A stretch of DNA of 64,000 bases from Hyphomicrobiaceae bacterium. Lineage in GTDB: Bacteria; Pseudomonadota; Alphaproteobacteria; Rhizobiales; Devosiaceae. Of this stretch, positions 34,171-43,422 are shown one piece after another. The DNA lies in assembly GCA_020638065.1 (NCBI GenBank), contig JACKJG010000013.1, forward strand, positions 41,199 through 105,198. Direction: 5' to 3'. Below the pieces are notes generated by a model. The model made no database searches, was not told the origin of the DNA, and was given only the letters and a program-made list of their open reading frames with translations. Made by a program: the position numbers and the translations under genes. The number at the start of each line of letters is the position of its first letter. The first letter of the stretch is position 1.

Positions 34171-36168
34171 TTAGATGATGATATCGGTCCCGCCGATATC
34201 CTTGAGGTCAGCGCCCATGATCTTGATCTTGGTGCCGTTCGACTCAAAGATGACTTTGTCGTCGTTCGTTCCGTTCCACTCGCTGAAGTGACTAAGGGCG
34301 GCCTTTTTGTTGGAAAAACCGAAGGCCCTGAGGTCGAAACGATCCAAGCCGTCCCGGTAATCCTTCACGGTGTCGATGCCGTCCTTCTTGCCGAATATCA
34401 GGATGTCATTTCCAGCCCCGGAACTGATGGTGTCGTTGCCGGCACCTGCATCGATTTTGTCGTTGCCCGAACCCCCAACGACCTTGTCCTTTCCGCGCCC
34501 TCCGGAAAGTGTGTCGTTGTCAGCACCGCCAAAAATAGTGTCGTCATTATCGCCACCGCTTATGACATCCCGGCCGTCCTCGCCCTTGAGGACATCTTTT
34601 CCCTTGTTTCCGTTGATCGTATCGGCACCGGTCCCGCCAAACGCCGCATCGTCGCCCCTTCCGCCATTGATCGTATCGCCACCGCCGTCCCCGAACAGCC
34701 TGTCGTTGTCGTCGTCGCCATTCAGTTGATCGGCCTGCCCGCCGCCCCGAAGCACATCGTTGCCGGAACCCCCGAAAAGAATGTCGGCGCCAGCCCGCCC
34801 TTCGATCGTGTTCTTTGCGCTCGTACCAACTACCGTGTCCTGAAAATTTTTGTTGTCAACGCCGATGAAGTTTTCGAAGTTCATCGCCGTGCCCCAGCCC
34901 GACGTCAATACTCCGCTCGTCATATCGAACGACGCGCTTCCCGTGTCACCGGAAACATCGAGCGTGTCGATGCCCGACCCGCCATCCATCGTGGCATAGA
35001 AGGTATAGGTATTGACGATAGTATCATTTCCGGAACCGCCATAGGCCTTGGCCCCACTGCCGCTTGTGGTGATCGTGTCATCGCCCGATCCGCCATAGCA
35101 AATGCCCTGGCCCGCCGAATTGTCGATCACATCATCGCCCTGCAGACCGAAATAGGTGCCCCCATTTGCCACCGTGGCGTTGTCGGCCCCATAGGTGCCA
35201 AATCGATGGGCGGAGGAATCATGCTGAAAATCCAGTCCCGAATGATCACCAGAGCGAAAAATCGTGGATGTGTTCTGGCCAGATTGACCGGGTGTTCCAA
35301 AAGTCGGATCTGCATGTCCCTCGCCTCCGGCAGCACCCCCTCCGCCATTTGAGCCCAGAATTCCGCTCGCGGTACCACCATTCAGCAACAATGCGCTAAC
35401 CGCATCCCCGCCATCACCGCCCCAATTGTAGGCGTTGCCGCCGTTGCCACCGTTGGAAGACGAACCCTGCGACATGGTTCGGTTGAGCACCAGCAAAGAA
35501 GACGCGCCGCCCGAATAAATCCCCGCAACGCCATCGCCACCATCGCCACCAAAGTTATAGCCATATGCCGCGGCGGCGCCGTCTGCACGATTGTTCAGCA
35601 AGAGCGAATCCGTCATCGTCAGGCTGCCACGATTGAAGACTGAGCCGAAGGCGCTCGCCCCATCCTGCGAATGACCATCAAAGTTAAAAAGGGGGCCTCC
35701 GCTGGCGCCGGCCCTCGCAAGATTGTCCCGAATGATCGAGTCCGTGATGGTCAGCGTCCCGTCATTGCGGATGCCGGCAATCGCGTCCTCGCCAGCTTGA
35801 CCGGCGTTCGTCGCGTCCGCGCCTTTGGCATAGCCATCGGCGAACACAAGCGATCGCACATTCGCCGTCGCACCCACATTGACTTTCAGTAAGATGCCAA
35901 CATCCGCCTGATCGGCACCGTCATTGCCCGTATCGCCAGAAATTGTGATGTCCGGATCACCGTCACCATCAAGATCGCCGTCGATGGTCACGGTGCCTTG
36001 AGTGATCGTCAGTGTCGAGCCGAGATAGATGCTTTTGTCACTCACGCCAGCCAGGCTTTTGTCGAACACGATCGTGTCGACGTTTGCACTTGCGTTGGCC
36101 TGCTCGATAGCGGCCCGCAGACTGCCCGTACCGGAATCATTGAAATTGGTGACAACAAGTCTGGCCAT
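34171..36168 (-). CDS. RTX beta-helix protein 7
   Basis: This 665-residue paralogue starts at ATG 36168 (MARLVVTNFNDSGTGSLRAA). The beta-helix region has GIRNDGTLTITDS and SVFNRGSLTMTDS strands. A long RTX block of about fifteen nonapeptides runs about 455-590 (GGSGNDVLRGG, GGRGDDAAFGG, GGRGKDKVVGG). The tail is the most diverged of the family: it lacks the LWxGTLS motif, has LRAFGFSNKKAALSHF, and ends GGTDIII. It faces the LuxR-type gene end to end and is followed upstream by the sulfotransferase gene. Confidence 0.83.
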   Translation of the reverse strand: MARLVVTNFNDSGTGSLRAAIEQANASANVDTIVFDKSLAGVSDKSIYLGSTLTITQGTVTIDGDLDGDGDPDITISGDTGNDGADQADVGILLKVNVGATANVRSLVFADGYAKGADATNAGQAGEDAIAGIRNDGTLTITDSIIRDNLARAGASGGPLFNFDGHSQDGASAFGSVFNRGSLTMTDSLLLNNRADGAAAAYGYNFGGDGGDGVAGIYSGGASSLLVLNRTMSQGSSSNGGNGGNAYNWGGDGGDAVSALLLNGGTASGILGSNGGGGAAGGEGHADPTFGTPGQSGQNTSTIFRSGDHSGLDFQHDSSAHRFGTYGADNATVANGGTYFGLQGDDVIDNSAGQGICYGGSGDDTITTSGSGAKAYGGSGNDTIVNTYTFYATMDGGSGIDTLDVSGDTGSASFDMTSGVLTSGWGTAMNFENFIGVDNKNFQDTVVGTSAKNTIEGRAGADILFGGSGNDVLRGGGQADQLNGDDDNDRLFGDGGGDTINGGRGDDAAFGGTGADTINGNKGKDVLKGEDGRDVISGGDNDDTIFGGADNDTLSGGRGKDKVVGGSGNDKIDAGAGNDTISSGAGNDILIFGKKDGIDTVKDYRDGLDRFDLRAFGFSNKKAALSHFSEWNGTNDDKVIFESNGTKIKIMGADLKDIGGTDIII

Positions 36169-36272
36169 TGGTCGCGTCCTGGTCGAGAAATTCGTGGGTC
36201 ATTACAGGGGTGCACCAGGCCGAGGTCAAGTCACAAACGGGCATGCGCGCGTGGGAATTTGACAAATATCCG

Positions 36273-37121
36273 CTACTTCCCGGCCGATTTCATCGTGATC
36301 CGGTTGGCCTTGGTCGGGTGATTTTCGTTCCAGAACTGCAGCCCCTCGAACTGCTTGAACAGATCGGGTGGCAACACGGTGTTGCGCGGTTTCCACTCGA
36401 CCTTCTTGCGCACCGTATGCAGGTCCTTGGCCATCATGAAATTATCGAAATCCTCGGCCTGATATTCGACATCGTCAAAATCATGCTTGAACTCATCGAG
36501 CCCGGTGAACTGGTAGATCAGTTCCATCGTATCGGCCGGATATTTGACGAGGAGGTCGTATTCAACCAGCAGCAGTTTGTCCGCATGCTCGCCAAAATAG
36601 GCTTCCTTGAGCGCCGACCAGGCAAACCCGATCATCCGGTCGCGGCGCTGCAATGCGTCCGCCCGGCTGAACACGGTTGAACTTTCCGCGTCCGAAAACA
36701 TCCGCGAATGATCAAGCGCGTTCTTGCGGATCAGGACCTCGACCGAATCGAGGATCCAGGCCGGGTTGCGGACACAGCAGATGACCTTTGAACCGGGAAA
36801 GAGCTCCTGCAGGATGGCCATCCGAGTGGTCCACAGCCGGTTCGTGTCGAAGATGATCTCGCGCGGTTCGTCCATCTCACCATAATAGGAATCGAAAACC
36901 GATCTGAGGATCGCCCGCTTCTGCCGCTCGGTCAGAAAGATGGCGAATTCGTTCCCCGCGCCCATTGACGAGAAAATCGACCGGAAAATGTGCCCGATCG
37001 GGCTCGACATGCCCGCATGAATTTTCGGATTCTGCCGCAGGATAGCGGACAGAAGGGTCGACCCGCTGCGCGGCAACCCCGAAATGAAATGAAATGTATG
37101 GTCCACGGAATCCCCAAACAT
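36273..37121 (-). CDS. Sulfotransferase-family protein
   Basis: The 282-residue protein matches PAPS-dependent sulfotransferases. The 5'-phosphosulfate-binding loop is FISGLPRSGSTLLSAIL (about 12-28), and the 3'-phosphate-binding strand-helix is VICCVRNPAWILDSVE (about 113-128). It would transfer a sulfuryl group to a hydroxyl on an unknown acceptor. ATG 37121 is taken as start, though ribosome-binding support is weak and a GTG at 37106, preceded by GGGGA, is an alternative. It lies between RTX genes 7 and 8 on the same strand (104- and 114-bp gaps), so sulfation of a surface product linked to the RTX proteins is conceivable but unproven. Confidence 0.85.
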   Translation of the reverse strand: MFGDSVDHTFHFISGLPRSGSTLLSAILRQNPKIHAGMSSPIGHIFRSIFSSMGAGNEFAIFLTERQKRAILRSVFDSYYGEMDEPREIIFDTNRLWTTRMAILQELFPGSKVICCVRNPAWILDSVEVLIRKNALDHSRMFSDAESSTVFSRADALQRRDRMIGFAWSALKEAYFGEHADKLLLVEYDLLVKYPADTMELIYQFTGLDEFKHDFDDVEYQAEDFDNFMMAKDLHTVRKKVEWKPRNTVLPPDLFKQFEGLQFWNENHPTKANRITMKSAGK

Positions 37122-37235
37122 CAATCTGGTGTTCCGTGGACCCTACGTGAAGGTCCCTCGCCTGTCAGCACCCAAACACCCCGACGGCTGCGTGATTGCC
37201 GGTCGCCGGTAAAAACTTGCAGGCCGGCGGGCGGG

Positions 37236-39128
37236 TCAAACGAAATCCATGTCGTTCTTGATCTCGTCGACCGTGCTGGCACCCTTGACCGTCAGCTTGT
37301 CGCCGTTGCCGAAGTCAAACACCACGTTGCCGTTCGAATTCAACACGGCAAACTCCTTGAGAAAACTGGCCTTCGACTGTCCGGCGCTCGATTTCAGATT
37401 GCTGGAAAACTGGATCGTGTCGATATCGTCCTCGAAATCCAGGAAGGTGTCGCGATCATAACCCTTTTTGTAGACGATCGTGTCGGCTCCGGCCTCTCCC
37501 TTGACCCTGTCATTATCCCGCCCACCATCCAGCAAATCGCCGTCATCCCCACCGAAAAGCCGGTCAATGCCGTTATTGCCGCGCAGAATGTCTACTCCGG
37601 TTCCGCCGGTCACGGTGTCGTTTCCTCTGCCGCCATTGATCTGATCATCCTGGTCTCCGCCAAGAATGATGTCCGCTCCCCGGCCTCCGACCAATATGTC
37701 GTTGCCATTGCGGCCGGAAATGAAGTCAGCACCGTTGGTGCCAATAATCTGATCCGAAAAACCGGCATCATTGATCCCGTAAACCTTTTCAAATCCGGCG
37801 AATGTGGATCCGTTGGTCGCGTTTCCGGTCCGCATGTCGAGGCTGAGATTGAGACCTGTGGTTTCGAAAATCAAAGTGTCGTTGCCAAGGCCACCATTGG
37901 CACCCATTCCGCTGAACGAGGAAACGTGGAATATGTCGTTCCCTCGGTTGCCGTGGGCGTAAAGCGCATTTGAGAGCACGAAGGAATCGTCCCCCGCCCC
38001 GCCATAGTTCAGGGTCCCAAGACCGGTGGAGGTAATGTTGTCGTGACCAGCGCCGCCGCGGATCGTCACGCTATAACCCGAACTGTTGTCAATCGTGTCA
38101 TCGCCATCCAACCCAAAAATGACATCCCAGGGATCGGAGCTGACAACAATATTGTTGCTTCCAGAGGTTCCAAACGCGTTATAGACGGACTCGTTCCAGG
38201 CCTGTGTGGCTGGATCGATGGTTCCGCCAAGCTGATAGATGGAGGCACTGTCAGAACCGGCCGCGCCAGCCGTTCCTAAATTTGTTCCGCCTCCTGCCCC
38301 GGCCACTCTGATCCCGCCGGAATATCCGATGATCGCATCGACGTTACCGCTCGTCTGGAAGATGCCCGCCGCCGCATGCCCCCCCTGGCCCGCGGTGAAT
38401 GCATATGAATATCCGCCGGTACCGCCGAACGCATAATTGTTGACGAACAAGACCCCAATGGCCTCCAGATTACCCGCGTTCAGGATGCCGGACACGCCCC
38501 GGCCGCCATCACCGGCGGCAAATTCAGATGCCCCGGCGGCCCTGCCGAATGCGTGGTTTGCCTCGAAATAGCTGTCGCTGATTATCAGGGTTCCGGAATT
38601 GTAGATGCCGGCCGTCGCCGATGCGGCGTCTTCGGATCCCGACGGACTGATCGTGTAGCCCCCGGAAAGGCCACCATATGCGTAACTGCCGCTGAAGTGG
38701 CTGTTCTCGATCGTCAGCGAACCCTTATTGAAGATGCCGGCGACAGCATCTTCGCCGGCTTCTCCCGGGTTGATGCCATTGGCACCCTTGGCAAAAGCAT
38801 TCACGAACTGGAGTGAACTCAGTGTGACGTCGGCCGCCGAATTTACCTGAACCAGAACGCCGAGGTCCGTGACCTCCCCTGTGCCGCTGTCGTCAGAGTC
38901 CCCGGACAGGAATATGTCGGCCTCACCGTCACCATCGATGTCGCCATCAATCGTGACGTTTCCCCGTTTGATCGTCAGCGTGTTTTGCAGGAAGATAGAC
39001 TGACCGGTCAACGAGGCGTCAAACTGGATCGTATCCGCGCCGTCCCCGTTTTTGTTCGCAAGATTGATTGCTCGCCGCAGGCTTCCAGCACCGGAATCTG
39101 CTGTGCTTGTAACAAGAAAAGTTGCCAT
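37236..39128 (-). CDS. RTX beta-helix protein 8
   Basis: This 630-residue paralogue starts at ATG 39128 (MATFLVTSTADSGAGSLRRA). The beta-helix strands include GIFNKGSLTIENS, GIYNSGTLIISDS and GILNAGNLEAIG. A Ca-binding repeat group (about 330-400 and 470-560; GGRGADIILGG, GGRGNDTVTGG) is followed by a tail with YKKGYDRDTFLDFEDDIDTI and a final KNDMDFV. The LWxGTLS element is replaced by SSNLKSSAGQSKAS. It lies 114 bp upstream of the sulfotransferase gene and 175 bp downstream of the lipase gene. Confidence 0.85.
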   Translation of the reverse strand: MATFLVTSTADSGAGSLRRAINLANKNGDGADTIQFDASLTGQSIFLQNTLTIKRGNVTIDGDIDGDGEADIFLSGDSDDSGTGEVTDLGVLVQVNSAADVTLSSLQFVNAFAKGANGINPGEAGEDAVAGIFNKGSLTIENSHFSGSYAYGGLSGGYTISPSGSEDAASATAGIYNSGTLIISDSYFEANHAFGRAAGASEFAAGDGGRGVSGILNAGNLEAIGVLFVNNYAFGGTGGYSYAFTAGQGGHAAAGIFQTSGNVDAIIGYSGGIRVAGAGGGTNLGTAGAAGSDSASIYQLGGTIDPATQAWNESVYNAFGTSGSNNIVVSSDPWDVIFGLDGDDTIDNSSGYSVTIRGGAGHDNITSTGLGTLNYGGAGDDSFVLSNALYAHGNRGNDIFHVSSFSGMGANGGLGNDTLIFETTGLNLSLDMRTGNATNGSTFAGFEKVYGINDAGFSDQIIGTNGADFISGRNGNDILVGGRGADIILGGDQDDQINGGRGNDTVTGGTGVDILRGNNGIDRLFGGDDGDLLDGGRDNDRVKGEAGADTIVYKKGYDRDTFLDFEDDIDTIQFSSNLKSSAGQSKASFLKEFAVLNSNGNVVFDFGNGDKLTVKGASTVDEIKNDMDFV

Positions 39129-39303
39129 GGTGATGCGTCCTCCAGCTCATGGCCAATTTTGAGAAAAGCACCATTTCCGCAGACGTGACGCAATGCAAGC
39201 GGCTTTTTTTGCATGGTCCGCATTGAGAACACTGCCCTCGCCAAAGTCGCCCTATTGTCTAAATTTCTGAAGCGGGCGGCAAACTCTCACATCGAGAGGA
39301 AAG

Positions 39304-40707
39304 TCAGACAAACGCAATGTCGTTCTTGAGCGCGGAGAGATTGCCAACGCCATCCACGACGAGCCTGTCGCCGTCGCCGAATTTGAAAACGGCATCACCG
39401 TTCTGGACGGAAGCAAAAGCGGCGATGAACTCGGATTTCTTCATCGATCCGGCATTCAGGCGCTTTGCGAAATAGATCGTGTCCCGATCGTTTTCGAAGT
39501 CTTTGATGACGTCGACATCGTATCCCCGGTCGAAGAAGAATTGGTCTGCGCCACGCCCTCCATAAAGCTGGTCGTGTCCCGTGCCTGCACCGAGCGCATC
39601 TGCACCGCGTCCCCCGGCAATTCGGTCATTGCCTCCCGCCCCGAAAATCTCGTCGTTGCCGCCCAAACCATCGATAAAGTCCCTTTTTCCGCTGCCCAGA
39701 AGCTGGTCATCATAGGTGTCCTCTCCGAACAGGAAGACGCGGTCTGTTTTCTCGTTTTTCAGAAAGGCATTCTGTTTCAGGTTCGAACTGACCACGCCGT
39801 CGCGGAAATCAAATATCGCAACATCATCGACCTGAATGATCTTGTCGAATTGCGACTTGTAAATCCGCGTGAGCGCGTCACCCATGCCATAATTGCTGTG
39901 CGCCCAATTATGGTTCTTGATGTTGAACGACGTTTTGGCGTCATTGTTGCCGTAGTCGAAATACCAGCGCCAGGTCCCGTTATCGCTGTGACTGCGAATC
40001 TCGAATTCGAACATTTTGCGGAGTGCGCTTCCGCTTGGAAGCGCCTCGACATCCGAATTCTTTACAAAGAACAGATCCGCAAACGTATCGTAAGTGCCAA
40101 GCGCTGGGTCAGTATCGTCGTAATTCTTCTTGTAGGTATTGTACGATTGAAACAGCCAATCGTTCGCAGCGCCAATATTCAATACGGAACCGTCTTTGAC
40201 AACATATTCCGACCCAAATGAAACAAAAGTGGCGTTTGCCTTCTTGATATCGAAGTGATCGGAAAACGATCTGGACAATTCGTTGGTAGCCACGCCACCG
40301 AGGCTGAAACCGGTCACCAGGAGCTTCGAAGATGGCGTCATGATGCCGTCCAGAGCACGATAGACCTCGCCGAAATCGTCGGCATAATCTGTGTTGAACT
40401 GCGGCGGAGCCGGCAGGATTTCGGGAAACACCTTTTTCAAATCGGAATAGGTGATGGGCGTGAATGCGATGGCATACTTGCCAGGGTGCTTGGTGTCCTT
40501 GAACACGCTAAGGCCGATATCGCTGTTGTAGCTCGACGCGAAGAACTTTCGCCCAGACTTGCCACTCAAGCCAAGTTCACCCGCCGTCATGGGCTCCCAG
40601 GAGCCTGTCTTTTGGGGAACAATTCCGGTGCTGATGTACTTGAATGCCTTGATCAAACCAATGGCCGCCGTAACGAAGGAGCGGCTGGCCATTTCATCGA
40701 AATTCAT
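39304..40707 (-). CDS. RTX lipase-like serine hydrolase (family I.3-like)
   Basis: The 467-residue protein differs from its neighbours. The N-terminal part (about 1-330) is an alpha/beta-hydrolase with the nucleophile motif G-F-S-L-G-G (about 142-147), as in true family I.3 lipases/polyurethanases, which also open with a similar helical segment. The C-terminal part has five or six RTX nonapeptides (GGNDEIFGAGGNDRIAGG) and the shared tail ending LKNDIAFV. It lacks the CSLREA-like start block. Family I.3 lipases are exported by type I ABC systems without Sec signals and need calcium. Substrate unknown. Shared tail with the other RTX proteins suggests the same exporter. Confidence 0.85.
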   Translation of the reverse strand: MNFDEMASRSFVTAAIGLIKAFKYISTGIVPQKTGSWEPMTAGELGLSGKSGRKFFASSYNSDIGLSVFKDTKHPGKYAIAFTPITYSDLKKVFPEILPAPPQFNTDYADDFGEVYRALDGIMTPSSKLLVTGFSLGGVATNELSRSFSDHFDIKKANATFVSFGSEYVVKDGSVLNIGAANDWLFQSYNTYKKNYDDTDPALGTYDTFADLFFVKNSDVEALPSGSALRKMFEFEIRSHSDNGTWRWYFDYGNNDAKTSFNIKNHNWAHSNYGMGDALTRIYKSQFDKIIQVDDVAIFDFRDGVVSSNLKQNAFLKNEKTDRVFLFGEDTYDDQLLGSGKRDFIDGLGGNDEIFGAGGNDRIAGGRGADALGAGTGHDQLYGGRGADQFFFDRGYDVDVIKDFENDRDTIYFAKRLNAGSMKKSEFIAAFASVQNGDAVFKFGDGDRLVVDGVGNLSALKNDIAFV

Positions 40708-40937
40708 AATGGATTATGCCCTGATTAGCCGGAAAAAACCTGCAATTCAGATTTGTAGGGACCCGTCTGCGGCGAAGTCAAGCAGCCAGCCTTCCTCAGA
40801 GCGCGTCCAGAGAAATGCAAAAATCTTTTGGTGCCGAATGCGGCAAGCAATCAGGCAACGGACAGCCGGGCGCGCCGGAAATGGATTTGCTTCGAACCAA
40901 GGCTCGTTTCGTGCGCAACAACAGAAAACGGCGAATA

Positions 40938-43316
40938 TCAAACGATGCTGATATCATCGTAGAGCTGAGAGACCGAACTCAGGCCCTTGATGGTGATGGA
41001 TTCATTGGGCGAAAACGTCAACACCACGTTTCCATCAGCATCAAGGCTGGAAAAGTGGTAGAGCACGTCTGCGACGCTCAGGGTTCCCGACCACAATTTG
41101 TGATTGAGCACCAAAGTGTCTGTGTTGTCGGTGAAATCGAGAACGGTGTCGTGTCCGCCGCCCTTCTTGAAGACAAACAGGTCGCTGCCCGTGCCGCCGG
41201 TCAGAGTGTCGTTGCCTGCCTCGCCGTTCAGCGTGTCATTGCCGGCGCCGCCATTGATCTTGTCTTTGCCGGACCCGCCAAAAGCCTCGTCCTTTCCGGA
41301 ATCACAGTTCAACGTGTCGTTGTTGTTTCCGCCGTAAAGCTTGTCGTTGCCGCCACCGCCTGAAAGCTTATCATTTCCGGCGTCGCCCTTGAGTACATCC
41401 TTCCCGCCGTCACCGCCGAGCACGTCTTTGCCGGCGCCACCCTGAAGCTTGTCGTTTCCTGCGCCGCCCCGGATTTTGTCGTTTCCGTTGTCACCTTTCA
41501 CGATGTCGCGGTCCCCGTCACCAAAGAGCTTGTCGTTGCCGGCCCCTCCGGAGAACTTGTCATTGCCGTTGCCGCCCTTGACGTTGTCGTCTCCGCTTCC
41601 GCCATTGGCCGAGTCCCGGCCCCCACCCAGAACCAGTTTGTCGTTTCCGCCATCTCCCTTCACGACGTCGCTGCCTGCGCCACTCGAAAGCGTGTCCTTG
41701 CCATTGCCACCATTCAGGCGATCGTTCCCGCTGTCGCCCCAGACCTGGTCATTGCCGGAACCGCCTTTGAGAACGTCGTTGCCGCCGTCCCCGTGAACCT
41801 GGTCGTTGCCGCCGCCGCCATCCACATTGTCCGATGCACTTCCACCGAACAACTTGTCTTTTCCGCCGCCCCCGGAAACCTTGTCTTGTCCCTCATCGCC
41901 ATAGATCAGGTCATTGCCGCCGCGGCCGTTGAATGTGTCGTTTCCCTTCAGTCCCAGAAACGTGTTGGCGGCGTTGGACCCAAGGACCTGGTCGGCGAAA
42001 TCGGCGTCATCCGATCCCACAAAATCCTCGAAACCCGTAATCGTGAACGTCTTGGTGCCCGAACTGGCGGCACCAGTGCGAAAATCCGCAATCAGGCTTG
42101 CTCCGGTGACCAGCGATGCATCAAGAACGTCTCTTCCTTTGCCACCTTCAAAATCCTGCCCATTGGCAAAATTCGCGGCAAGAACACGATCGTCCTGATC
42201 GCCCGCATCAACTTTGGCGCCGGCTCCACCAGAAATAATCAAATCTCGGCCACCGCCGCCGTAAATGACGCCCCGGCCTGCGCTGTTGTCGACGATGTCA
42301 TCGCCGGCAAAAGCGAGAAAATAGCCGTCTTTCGCGACGACTACATTGTCGTCACCATCCGTTCCGGCCCCGCTGGCTGCAATTGTCACAACGTTTGAGG
42401 TCGCACCGCCGGTTGCCTGCACGTCAAATGGAGAACCGGTCACCCCCAGACCGGCGCCACCGGTTCCAGCAGCTCCCGCGGTGCGAGTGGTCGTGCCGAG
42501 CGAAAGGTAACCGTCGATGACGCCGCCATACTGAAAGACCCCGGTAATCACGTCGCCGCCAGTGCCACCATAATTGGCCGTCGCCGTGTCTCCGCCGTCG
42601 CCCCCATAGGAATAGAACTTGTCCATGAAGACGGAAGACAGCGTAACGTCGCCGCTCGCGGAAATGCCGGTTGCACCCGAACCGCCTTCGCCCGCATCGT
42701 TGGACGCCCCTGTCGTGTCCGCGCCGTCGGCACCACGCGCATAGAAATTCTCCATGCGCACATCTTCAAGTGTCAGCGTGCCAAGGCTGAGGATGCCCGC
42801 AAACGCACCAGCCGCGTCCTCAGCGGACTGGGCGCTTCCGCCCATGGCTCCGGCAATTGCCATCATGTTGGAAAGCGTCGAATGGGCGATCGTCAGGTCG
42901 CCGAGATTGGTAATCCCTGCCACGCCGTCCTGGCCCGCCTCGGAAACCGTGCCGTTTACGCTTCCATTCGCTCCTTTTGCGTAGGCATAGGCCATGTCCA
43001 CGCCGTCCAGCTTGACCTTGGCACCGGCGTTAACCGCCAGAAGTGTCGAAATATCACCGGCCCCCATGCCGGTATCGCCGTCATTGTTGCCGGAGACCGT
43101 GATGTCGGCATCGCCATCCCCGTCCATGTCACCATCAATCGCTACGGTGCCGGACTGGATGACGAGACTTGATTTGAGCTTGATCGTGTCACCCAGGAGC
43201 CAGGATGCAAACTTGATCGTGTCGGCGCCGCTGCCGTTCGCTTCGGCATCGGCAAGCGCCTGCCGCAGACTGCCTGCGCCGGAATCCTTGTTGTTGATGA
43301 CGAGAAAGGTAGCCAC
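40938..43316 (-). CDS. RTX beta-helix protein 10 (longest repeat block)
   Basis: At 792 residues this is the largest paralogue. It starts at GTG 43316 (read as MATFLVINNKDSGAGSLRQA) with CGGAG upstream. The beta-helix region carries GITNLGDLTIAHS and GILSLGTLTLED strands. The Ca-binding block (about 330-720) contains more than twenty-five nonapeptides rich in Lys/Asp (GGNDKLFGDGDRD, GGAGNDKLQGG), two to three times as many as in most siblings. The tail has NHKLWSGTLSVADVL and ends LYDDISIV. It is the first gene of the minus-strand RTX run. Repeat-number variation across the family is obvious here. Confidence 0.85.
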   Translation of the reverse strand: MATFLVINNKDSGAGSLRQALADAEANGSGADTIKFASWLLGDTIKLKSSLVIQSGTVAIDGDMDGDGDADITVSGNNDGDTGMGAGDISTLLAVNAGAKVKLDGVDMAYAYAKGANGSVNGTVSEAGQDGVAGITNLGDLTIAHSTLSNMMAIAGAMGGSAQSAEDAAGAFAGILSLGTLTLEDVRMENFYARGADGADTTGASNDAGEGGSGATGISASGDVTLSSVFMDKFYSYGGDGGDTATANYGGTGGDVITGVFQYGGVIDGYLSLGTTTRTAGAAGTGGAGLGVTGSPFDVQATGGATSNVVTIAASGAGTDGDDNVVVAKDGYFLAFAGDDIVDNSAGRGVIYGGGGRDLIISGGAGAKVDAGDQDDRVLAANFANGQDFEGGKGRDVLDASLVTGASLIADFRTGAASSGTKTFTITGFEDFVGSDDADFADQVLGSNAANTFLGLKGNDTFNGRGGNDLIYGDEGQDKVSGGGGKDKLFGGSASDNVDGGGGNDQVHGDGGNDVLKGGSGNDQVWGDSGNDRLNGGNGKDTLSSGAGSDVVKGDGGNDKLVLGGGRDSANGGSGDDNVKGGNGNDKFSGGAGNDKLFGDGDRDIVKGDNGNDKIRGGAGNDKLQGGAGKDVLGGDGGKDVLKGDAGNDKLSGGGGNDKLYGGNNNDTLNCDSGKDEAFGGSGKDKINGGAGNDTLNGEAGNDTLTGGTGSDLFVFKKGGGHDTVLDFTDNTDTLVLNHKLWSGTLSVADVLYHFSSLDADGNVVLTFSPNESITIKGLSSVSQLYDDISIV

Positions 43317-43422
43317 GATGCGCTCCGAGATCTGGTTTGAACCGAACGTGCCGGAAAAACCTGATCAGCCGGTGAAACGTACCGCCAAAATTGAGTAAAA
43401 CTGTCGAAAGCGGTGAAAGCGG

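Noticed and set aside
33274..36238. Octamer GTCACAAA seen at 33274, 34117 and 36231 as an RTX regulon box
   Set aside because: One copy lies downstream of the LuxR-type gene rather than in a promoter, and the motif is not present upstream of the other RTX genes; chance is likely.
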